From assembly GCA_020740775.1 (NCBI GenBank), contig JAHEWK010000012.1:620001-684000 (forward strand): 64,000 nt of DNA, in the 5' to 3' direction. The DNA comes from Ilyonectria destructans (taxonomy: Eukaryota; Ascomycota; Sordariomycetes; Hypocreales; Nectriaceae). Below, piece after piece: positions 54,609 through 64,000 of this stretch. Below the pieces are notes generated by a model. That model was not told the origin of the DNA, did no database searches, and worked only from the letters and a program-made list of their open reading frames with translations. Made by a program: the position numbers and the translations under genes. Position 1 is the first letter of the stretch, and each line of letters begins with the position of its first letter.

Positions 54609-57600
54609 ATTGGGGTTACACCTCGTCGCATCGCGAAGGAACCTCTCAGACCAACCAAACACACTCATCCTCCACACCGTCAGGTCTCGGCCCATGCGTG
54701 ATGCATCGGAGCGTACGTCTTCGTGTTTTGTTTTTTTCTCAGTCTAGGCTTTTCTTTTTCTCCCTTACTATTTTCTCAGTACTTACAATTGCCAGCGCAT
54801 CAATCAATGGCTTGCAGGAATAGCAATTTGCTTGCTAAGCTCGCCCGCAGCAGCCTGGAAAACTTCTTGGCTTCTATGGACTTGTTCCGTTCAGATGTTT
54901 CCAGCACCCTGGCACGCTTGACGCCGTCCTGGTCGAATGATCTGTCATGGAGTTTTAGGCGCAAACAAGATCTCAAGCGAACCGAAACTCCGGGATGAAC
55001 TAAAAAGCTTCAATGCCCCAAAGAGGCACAGCCGGCCCATCTCGTTGGTGGGCTCGCTAGGTACCTCGACTACCCCGTTTTGCCTACGACCAACGCATCG
55101 ACGACAAGTGCCATCTGGGGCTCGCTAGACTTCAAGGGTTGGGACCATGTCCGTGACTTGCACCGTGGCAAATCAATTCCACTTCGTTTACCGCACCACC
55201 ACAGTGACGCCGCGACGCAGCGACGCATCGACACGGCGTCTGACCATATGCAGACGTTCCCGCGGCGCACCAATCCCGGGCGGGTGCTCGCCCAACGGGC
55301 ACGGATTGGGCGGCAAGCCAGGGCAGCAGAATACGGTCAGGGAGGCAGGGGGTAAAAGAAAGAGGTCGTCACTCATCAACACTGTCCTTGGCTGGAGACG
55401 TGGAGGGTATCACTCGCCCACAGGTCACCAGACCAACCTCGGTTTTTTCCTCGCCCACCGCATCGCCTCAGTCCTTGACCCCAGTCAACGTGACAGACCG
55501 CAATGCAGTTCCCTGTTGCACAATCGAATGGAACCTCTCCAGACGGCTCCACGTGTTGGACTTGACTTCTGTGCTCCTCGAGCCTGCAAGCCAGTCGAGA
55601 TTAGAGCTCACGTGGAGTATCCACTGATGCGCGTCCATGCCGATTCTAGCCCCTCGGGGGGTCCAGTGGCTTTGGCCTTGTTCAACATTTCGCGAAAATG
55701 CGACTCTCCATGCAACATCCACTGCGGTCGGGTCATCAAAGGTCACCCACAGCCCCCGACAGGCCTGCTCCGTTGGTCGGCGTCGAGAGGCGGGCCCAGT
55801 GCGCACAGCTTTGCAGCAATCATCCATGGACGTCAATCCTCCTGCAACGCTGTGCTGTGCCACACCCACGACGAACTTCAACCACCCACAATCGGCCAAG
55901 ATGATTTGTCGGTGCGTCTACCAGGTGGATGGCATGGGTTCTCTTTTCCTTCTTGGCTGCCATGCAGGGCACCCTCTTCGCTCTCCATGAAACCCCATTC
56001 CCGCCCGAATAATCCGCTGCACCCACCTATCACCCTCAAGTAATGTGCCGTCCATCAACCAATCTTTGGGACTGATGCCGAAGCAGGCCATGCTCGCACA
56101 GGAACAAAGTACCGACGCAACCTCCGTCCGGGAAAGGTCTGGCCCTGACGATGCCAATGAGGATACTGGGAGGGGAGCCCCCGGTGGCGCGTTTTAGCCT
56201 GCAAGCTTTGGTCAACAGCCTGTGGAGGACGGTCCAGTTCCCTGTCACGCAATGTTGTCTATCTCAACCTCAGGCTCCACGGAGCATTGACTCCATCGTT
56301 TACAGACAGGCATGCCCTGACTCGCTCATGGGTCTTCTGTAATCAAGGCCTCTACGACGAGCCAGTCTCCTTCAACGCTAAGGAGGTGGGTTTCTGCAGC
56401 CGCATAGTCGCCATCTTGAACGCGCCTAGATCTCCGTGGTCCCTTCATCCCCTCTCCTGGGACAAGGCAGCAGGTGCGAGGATACTACTCGGGGATGTCA
56501 TCCGGTCTGAAAGACCAGCCCAGGCGAGTTTCATTCATGTGTCTCGGACGAAATAACCTGAAAAGGGGCACCCCAATCAAGGCCACAAAGGCATGAGCAC
56601 TTCCTGAGACTTCCCTCACCAATTTGACGTTGGATTTCCCATTATATCATACCTCCACTTTCATGCAGCCTTCTCCTGGCTCTCTTTACCTTGACCGCCT
56701 CGCGGCACAGTGGCCCAACCGCCGAGATGCTCTTTGCTCAAGTCTGGTAATGGGATCCTCCGCCTGCGGGATATGGGCACCCCTGGACATAGAGTCATGG
56801 GGCCGCATACATAGAAGGGCACGGACTGTCGGGGAAGGGCATCATTTCACCATGCTAATCCTGCAGGGGATGGTTGTCCAGGCCTGGGGGTAGGGGCAAT
56901 CAAAGTCACAGTGAGAGACGCACTGTGGTGGGAGCAAACCCACCGGACATCGGGGATGCGCAAAGTACCAACTCAACACGTCGCCGCGCATTTCATTTCC
57001 CTTGACCTTGATGAACGACATGCAATTGCGGGTTGAGAGCGGAACCCTTCCTTGAACAGGCGAAGAAATGCGTTGTCACAAGGCAGACAGACAGCTACCA
57101 TCCAGATAGGGAGAAGTGGTCGATGCGTGGCCATTCCCTTTCTGCGGGCAACGAGAAGGGTAAGGCAGAGTCGGTCCCTTAAGCCCAATCAGCTCCCCGG
57201 TATATCATCAATGCCTCTACCCAACATCTCGATTGCGCACATCATGGTGTCTGCAGGTCAATCTACATCATATGAAATGATTCAGTACAGTTCAGCATCT
57301 GATCTCCATTCAACCACAAGCTTGAGGTTCTCGGGGCATATTGGGAGAACCCACTGTACTGGGTCCGCTCGGTGGTTCAGCCCCTTCGGCTAACCACAAG
57401 AGGCCAAAACGCGCCATAAAAGCCCTAAGCGCGGGTGTGAGCGTAGGAGGAAGGATGGAGTCCAGCCCCCAAATCCCCCACACATCCTTGAAGGAGAGAA
57501 TCTGACCGGAGAGGAGGCATCTCTATCAACTCAAGACAAACCTTGACTAGTGTCGTTCCGCCACTCTGGTCGGCACGACCTAGCGACGACCGCGAACCAC

Positions 57601-59670
57601 GCGCCACCGATGAGAAACGCAAGAAAGGCGAGAGGGCCAGAAACCGAAGGAGTGTGGTCCAATATTGGCCCAGGAAAGGAAGTTCGCCAGTCCCGGCGGT
57701 GACCTTGGGTCGCTCCAATCATGACCAGGTGCCCTGGTCAAGATGCTCAAAGGTCGTTGGGCAATACTCGCCCCCAAATCTGACTGAGAGGCCCACGATA
57801 GCTCCCACCTCCTCCATGACGCAGCCAAAGGGTCTAGAAGGGTCGGGTTCAGGAAGTCTCAAATAACCCCCCTACTTGAATAGTGGAATTGGGATTTCCA
57901 GTCACCTTCGTCATTGATGACACAGACATCCCATTTCGCCGATGGCTGCAGACAGGCATTTCCTTGAGTGATAAAGAGCAGATGCTGCATGGTGGATCTA
58001 TTCAGATGGCTGACGCAGGTGATGACAAATTGGTGATCGAGATGGGAGGGGATTCAAGGTGAGTCGGATTCGAGACTTGGTACGAAGTACAGAGCGCAGA
58101 GAAAAGGGGAGTGGCTGGTGGCCGCGACTGGGTACACTCCTCAGGAGGGCAGCTTTTGTGATTACTGACGGTGATAGGCTCTCCCAAGGTGTCGGATCCC
58201 CCCTACGTCGAGATAACAAAAATGAAATGAAAGGAACAGTTGGTACCCCGGATCTCGTCACGGTGGGTTGAAGACGATCTCAAGCCATCACGATCCTCAT
58301 AGTCGGGCGTGTCTGCAGGCTTACGGGACTACGATGAGGACTATCCAGGTCCAGGAGGGTAATCGCACAGCAATTAAAGCGCCAACGCCAACGTCAAACG
58401 ACGAGTACCGGCATTCCGGATGCTCAACAAGCCGGATGACACCCACCCTCCCAATTTCACACGACAGTGGGCCAAGCAGAGCCAGGATGAGGCCAGGAAA
58501 CAACCAGGAAGTGCTGAGAAAGGGCCAATTAGAGGGCCGTGGGAAGTCGTGCTAGCGTGGTTTCGCGAGCATTAGCGGCAAATTCACAGCACGGACAGAG
58601 CCTGGAACCAGAAGGCTGATGAGTCGCTAGAATGTCACTTGCATCCAGGAACGTGCGAGACTACAGTGACTACAGCAAGCCATGGGCCGTGACGGTGGAC
58701 GGCAGTCAGTTTTAGCCTGCGTCGACGGTGTCTTGAACCCCAGCAAACGGTCAAACTAGCTTGGAGGCCGGGACGGCCACGATCTCCAGGCTACCCGTGG
58801 CCCTGGAAATCTCCCGCACGCCAGCTCCCTTGTCTTGGGCCTCGTCCAAAGTGGCACGATGCGCCGAAGGTTCGCCGGCCGGCCGTGGGAGGACGGGCTT
58901 CCACGCAGACTTGAGTCCTCAGGTGCCCAAAGGGAGATGTCGCTGGGCCAGGTGACTAGTCACCTGCTGATCTGCGAACCAATCTCAATTCCTCATGTTT
59001 CTGGGCCCGTCTCCACCTGCCTGGACGAGGAAATCCAGATCTTGGTAGGCTGAGGTGCGCTAGTGATCTGCACGGCGGTGGACGCGAGCAAGCCCATACG
59101 ACTCAGCTTGCTAGCGCGTACCGACGGGGTTGGGGGCTTCTTGGTTTCTCGGCAGTCACCGGAGCACTGGTCAAAAACTGATCTAGAGCGTGCGGAGATT
59201 GTGTCCAGGTTGTTCCTCGGCACCGAGCTGGACTAGGAGTTCAGCCAGACGCTGGGCTTCGTACACCGTACCTGCGTGCCAAAAAGAGGTACAGTAGGCG
59301 CCCACGGCCAATGACAGATTCATCCACGGCGGGTGGGTATTTCCCAACAAGGAGGATAGCCAAGCGCACCCCGTCCAGATATGGCAAGGCCTCATCGGAG
59401 AGGACTTCATCCTGGGGAAACCAAGACGGGGGGGGATGGGGATACGCGAGCCTGATGCCGGTGGCGATCCTGCGTGTTTTGTCGTTCTGGAACCTCAAGG
59501 CTGAATGAGAACCTGACCTTCCCGAAGAAGAAGCCCCTCAGCTGAGGCTGCCCGCGATTGTCTCTGGAGATGAGTCCATGACCGACCGGACAGGGCTCAC
59601 GTTTCAATACGGTCATGGGGAGGGGGAGTGACCTACCTCAATCCAACTCACCAACCCCTGAAACGAGGGC

Positions 59671-59710
59671 AGACACACATGCGCTCACGCACACACATGT
59701 GCGCACACCT
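59671..59710. repeat. CA-rich alternating purine-pyrimidine tract
   Basis: Imperfect (CA)n with GC steps (ACACACATGCGCTCACGC and so on). A second CA-rich stretch lies at about 59790-59830. Confidence 0.8.
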
Positions 59711-61018
59711 GACGATGATGCCCAGCCCGACCCAAAGGAAAAACATGAGCTTCCTCGCGCGGCAGCCGCTCTTTGTGTACATGCCCAGCCACACGCACGC
59801 CCCAGACACACACACTCACACGCATCATATCCACCTGTTTTGGGAGTGCGCCGAGGCTGTGAGGCTACGATCGTCGTCGCTATGGGGTAAAGGGGTCTAT
59901 CCCTTTCTCTCCGCCTCTCTCTTTCTCTCTTCCCACTGTTTCCCAGCACATGGGACCGGAGCTGACTGTACTATAACTGCACCGGTAGGATTTAGGTAGG
60001 AGGGGACCGTGGATTCCCGGTACCTGATGGGAAATCGGAAATTGCCAGGCGAGTATCTGGGATTTCGAGAAGAAAGAGGATGCCGACGGCAGTGCCCATC
60101 CGGCACACCACTCCGCCACCGACGTAATGATCCATGGGCGCTGAATCGCACGCTCAGGTTTCCCAATACCTGGGTGTGAGACATGGCCATTAGAAAGCCC
60201 GCGGCAGAGGAGGTGTCTGAGTCTGCTGGATCAGACTCCACTCGAAGGTGGCGGCCGGCCGCCAGAGAGAGAGAGACAGAGATGGCTGGCCGGATCCAGG
60301 AGCATGGGGCTCTTCAGGAGGCGGATCTTCCTAGCACCCGGAACCGCAGTAACGAGGGAGGGCCTTCTAGCGCCACTCTGTGTGTGATGGTTCGTGAGGG
60401 TGAGCGACGAAGACCTGGGAGGCGGGACTGGCTATCGCGGCTCGCTTGCGTGCTCGGCGGCCATCCGGTTTTTTCCCTGGCCACCCAGGGGCGGCCGATG
60501 CGCTGGATTGAACTACAGGAGACATGACAAGCATCTAGGCCCTTGACGCTGAGGCCCTGAGTAGCACCCTGGTATCCCAAAGGAGAATGCCGCAGCCGAG
60601 TCAATATTCTTTTTGCGCCTGAGGGGGGTGAGCAATGGCTGGGAGTGTTTGATCGGGGAGGCGGAAGAGCCTACATGGCGTTTCGGTGACATCTCAGGGA
60701 GATACGACTCAGTAGTCGCGATTCATTGATGATTACGAACCGGGGCATATCGAGGCGGTGACCCAGCAATCGGGGAGAAGGACAACTGGGGTCGCCATGA
60801 CGGCCAGCCAGCAAGCCAGCAAGCCAACAAGCCAGCAAGTCCTGGGGGCTTGGGCCAGACCAGACGAAGGAGGGGCAGGCATCGTCGACTGACAGAACGG
60901 AACTCAGGGGGTCTGTGATGTCTGCCTGTCTCAGTTGGCGAGAGAGGTCCAGGTGAGGGTTTACGCCCCGACGCAGAGAGCCATCGGTCAGAGATCAAGG
61001 TGAAAAGAGGTCAGAGCA

Positions 61019-61058
61019 TGCCAATCCCATGCCCATGCCCATGCCCATGCCATGTCAT
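61019..61058. repeat. Imperfect CCCATG microsatellite
   Basis: Four or more tandem units of CCCATG with flanking degenerate copies. Confidence 0.8.
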
Positions 61059-61620
61059 GACGGCCAGACGGCGGAGCGCAGAGCACGGAGCACGGTACAA
61101 CGGCAAACAAACACGACCACGACACGATACGACCGCGGACACGACACGCGCAGGGGCCAACGAGGAGGATCCTGCTGGGCCAGCCGCACCTCCGCACCGA
61201 CCGACAGTGGCCTCGTGCGCCTCGCGGCCGGGTGGTTTGCTTGGTTTGCTTGGTTGACTTGGTTCGCTGCTCAATGCTGACCGACCTGGGGGAACAGGGG
61301 GATTGCCAGGACGTCTGCCTCCTGCACCGCGGCCACGGTCCCGCCACGACATGACATCCCAAACGACACGGACTCCATGGCACACATCCGACAGTGCCCA
61401 GGCCCATCATCGGACTAGCTCTGGAGCTCTGGAGCTCTCCCACATTCCTGGGAACGCCGGCGCGCGACTTGTTGCTCGCTCGCTTGGCCCTCCGTCTCCT
61501 GCGCTCTCCCACGTTTCCCACCCCTGGCTGGCTCCCCGTCTGTCCTCACCAGCGCCCTGCGCCCTGCCCCCTTGCTGCTTTCTAACAACTAGATGCCGTC
61601 TCTCCCCCGTCCTCTCCCCC

Positions 61621-61690
61621 GGCCGTGTGTGCGTGCGTGCGTGTGTGTGTGTGCCTGTGTGTGTATGTGCGCATGTGTGTGCCATATGTG
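61621..61690. repeat. GT-rich alternating tract
   Basis: About 70 bases of (GT)n with GC and GCGT steps (GTGTGTGCGTGCGTGCGTGT). Sequences of this kind can adopt Z-DNA under torsional stress. Confidence 0.85.
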
Positions 61691-63541
61691 CCCAATCCGC
61701 ACCCCAACCGCAATCACAGCCGCAACCACAGCCGCAGCCGCACTCACAGTTGTTCAGAGAACATCCCCAGCCCCCGTTCCCCCGACATGTTCCTTCTTGC
61801 GCTCTTGCGGGCTCTCTCTCCTCACTGTTTGCCTTTCTGTCCCAAGAAGGCGAACTTGTGCCGTGGTCCCGCCCCTCCGAATATTTTCGGCGCCCCCCCC
61901 CCTGATAGAAGATTTCCCCCTGCTCGCCTCGTTGAGTGCCGGCCAGCGCGCGTCAATATTTCCCCCTGTCGACCTGTGCGCTGGAATGGCGTTTTTCCTC
62001 TCGGTGTTAAGTCGAGATGGGACATGTTCTCCGAGTGTAAATGCAAGGCGCCTTTAAGCGAATGTGTCCCAACCCAACACCGTCGATCTTGTGAATTTCT
62101 CGTAAAAGAAGGTTTTTTGCAGCGGGCGTGGAGCAAAGGGCGCCTCCGTCAGCGCGTGGGGAAACCCTCCTCGATGAGCTGTCACGGTCAGGGTGACGCG
62201 CCGTGGTCGTACTATGTCCTCATGAATACCTGATGTTGCAGCGCCGCGCGCCGCGGCTATGAATTTCAAAAATCTCTTAGTGACGGAGTCTTTGTTCCGC
62301 TTGAAAGGGCTAGTGGGATGTGTCTGGCGAGGATCGGCCACGTCAGGGTCTACCCTGTACCAGACGATCGGTCATGTTTTTCAAATAATTGTGTTCTGGT
62401 TGAAGGCATGATGGGTTGGTGATTGTGGGTTTTGCTTGTGTTTGTGGCTATCTTTGATTTCCAACGACGTCCAAGACGTGACATCCGGTATATACAACAC
62501 AAGGCTGCTTTGCATCATCGGTTCCAACGTCTTTTTTCAAGTCTACATGAAAATCAAACTATGAAATACAGTCCTCCATGCAGGCTCCCGCGGAATGAAT
62601 TTCAAGAGAATCACGTCACATGCGAAGGCAAAATAACACTAGCAGGGCCATCTGGTATGACAAGTGACGAGAACAAGGAGAAACGGACACCCCAAAGTAC
62701 CACTGGGTGTTAGTACGCATGGGCGATGTGAGAGTAACAAGTGAACGGAATGCATGTCCACGAGACAGTCACGAAGGCGTTGACTACCAAGGACAATGGT
62801 TGAGTGGACAGCTCCAAGATGATGACAGCCAAGTCAATAAGGCAGGCATAGTTGCATGATGGTGGAAACGCATCTAGATATGAAATGGTTCACTGTGTCA
62901 TGATACCAACAAGGGGCTACGGATCCCAGGATCACGGGACATGGCCAAGACAACATAAGTTGCGGACAACACCACGACATGCCGTGACTACCCACAACAG
63001 ATAAGTCGACAATCCTAGATGGGCGAACAGAGGGCATGCACCACACACCAAACACCACACATTAGAAACATAATAATCATACTTGATCAGGTTCGTGTAT
63101 TGTATTGGCTACAATAGTTCTACCAACTCGACCGAGGTCATCGTTGACCGCAACCCCAGACTCATTCCAAGCAATCCCATGATTGTCATTGACCCGTTCG
63201 TATGGGTCTCCAATGCAAGCACTGCTCAGCTTGCAAGATATCTCAACTTCCTCATAATCTCCCAGACCGATGCCAATCTAAAACCATTACTTCGAGCAAC
63301 AAAAGAGGAAAAAAATCGAAATATGCCGTTAAAAGATGCATCCCAAATCGGGACGCAAAGCAAACCGTAATCCAGACTCACGTATTGCGAGTCAATGTCT
63401 AATCGAACCACACCTCCCTCTCTCTAACAAACAAACGCCGTTGGTGTCATGTGCTTTTTTTGGGGAAGCCGAAGAAGATCCCGAATATGTCAGGGTTCTT
63501 GGTATCAAGAGCGGGCTGAAGCCCCCGAGATAGACGTCAAT

Positions 63542-64000
63542 TTACCATCGACGGTTACCCATCGGCATGTTGTTGGCGTTGGCTGAAAGGCCAGTCAGCT
63601 CGAGAGGGTTGACTTTTTGTTGTTCAGCGTCTGCGGAACCCACCTCTACCACCGCCACGACCTCGACCCCAACCGCCGTAGCCACGGCCGCCGCCGCCAC
63701 CACCGTAGCGGACCATCTCAGCGAGGCGGGGGTCAATCTGTTGCTTAGCCTCCTGGAGGACATTGACAAGATCGCGGGCCTGCTTCTGGTCTGAAGGGGT
63801 TGTTAGCAAAGAGTGTCGGAATTCAAAGGGAGGATAGACTCACTATCAGTGGTAAAGAAGGTAATGGCAGTTCCGTTGGCACCGGCACGACCGGTACGAC
63901 CAATACGATGGATGTAATCCTCCGAGTTGTTGGGGTAGTCGTAGTTCAACACATGGGTGATGTTGCGAACATCTTTAGCACGAATGGTTAGCAGGCGAAA
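63542..64000 (-). CDS. DBP2: DEAD-box RNA helicase DBP2, 3' end (partial)
   Basis: Minus strand; the gene continues beyond the right edge. Visible exons are 63972..63844, 63790..63644 and 63582..63542, with introns of 53 and 61 nt; another intron starts at 63973 (acceptor CTAAAG). The first visible exon reads [30 protein letters not shown], the end of the helicase C domain including motif VI (HRIGRTGR), then TAITFFTTD. The next has [15 protein letters not shown] and a Gly/Arg-rich RGG tail. The final short exon gives [13 protein letters not shown] and a stop, matching the C-terminus I associate with fungal Dbp2. If that last intron is retained, the protein instead ends RGGFRRR. Dbp2/p68 works in rRNA processing, mRNP assembly and nonsense-mediated decay. 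Confidence 0.92.

Larger units (their letters stand above)
51341..63541. other. 12.2-kb gene-free region upstream of CON7
   Basis: Many short and a few 200-300-codon open frames occur, but none shows a domain, consistent composition or plausible splicing; several overlap on opposite strands, as expected by chance in GC-rich DNA. No transposon ends, transposase or reverse-transcriptase fragments, or RNA genes are recognised. Base composition is not AT-biased, so RIP is not the explanation. Simple repeats and one hairpin-forming inverted repeat are listed separately. It presumably includes the CON7 regulatory region and perhaps a long leader or non-coding RNAs. Confidence 0.55.

Noticed and set aside
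55147..56043. 298-codon open frame on the plus strand
   Set aside because: Arbitrary composition, no domain or repeat logic, and overlapped by equally long frames on both strands; expected by chance in GC-rich non-coding DNA.
61303..61905. 200-codon plus-strand frame with Cys/Val-rich repeats
   Set aside because: The peptide pattern is produced by the GT-rich tract and simple repeats, not by a gene.
1..64000. tRNA, 5S rRNA and CRISPR arrays
   Set aside because: A scan for TTCGA-containing B-box patterns and regular spaced repeats on both strands gave no convincing candidate; a tRNAscan-SE run would be decisive for tRNAs.
1..64000. Secondary-metabolite or other functional gene cluster
   Set aside because: Neighbouring genes belong to unrelated housekeeping processes; there is no backbone synthase, transporter or pathway regulator grouping.

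Overview
The window is nuclear DNA of a filamentous ascomycete (Pezizomycotina), most likely a Sordariomycete. The evidence is short 46-140 nt GT-AG introns, fungus-specific families (CON7, the NADP prephenate dehydrogenase type, AAR2, Ats1-like RCC1) and single-copy housekeeping genes. It holds no operons, CRISPR arrays, complete transposons or RNA genes that I could recognise. Exon coordinates come from reading-frame continuity and splice consensus by eye; there was no transcript evidence.

Layout. 0-10 kb: a membrane-anchored amidohydrolase (left edge), then an AT-rich 'graveyard' (2.9-8 kb) with two gene relics and an FHA-domain kinase gene carrying a frameshift, then an uncharacterised repeat-containing 558-residue protein. 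11.5-24.5 kb: a DODA/LigB-type dioxygenase, a tandem-repeat pseudogene fragment, vacuolar-type alkaline phosphatase, an alpha/beta-hydrolase plus dual-specificity-phosphatase fusion, an NDUFAF3-like complex I assembly factor, ribosomal protein eL34, a small conserved-looking protein and a FAR1-type DNA-binding protein. 24.5-28.4 kb: gene-free, with a 17-bp minisatellite. 28.4-31.6 kb: a GH18 chitinase facing an uncharacterised Cys-cluster protein. 32.7-45 kb: the densest stretch: a small ORF behind a leader intron, RAD9, an Ats1/Kti13-like RCC1 protein, prephenate dehydrogenase, an uncharacterised Cys-rich protein, the divergent eL32/uS9 pair, and AAR2. 45-64 kb: CON7, a conidiation and morphogenesis transcription factor, sitting alone between a gene-poor 4.8 kb on one side and 12.2 kb on the other, followed by the 3' end of a DBP2-type RNA helicase.

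Functional themes are mostly core cell biology (translation, splicing, checkpoint clamp, tyrosine synthesis, phosphate scavenging, mitochondrial complex I), interspersed with lineage-specific and decaying genes. No pathway cluster is evident. The points most worth a second look are the very large non-coding territory around CON7, the hydrolase-phosphatase fusion, the decaying genes at 3-8 kb and 12.7 kb, and two small-protein candidates (32.7 kb and 45.7 kb).
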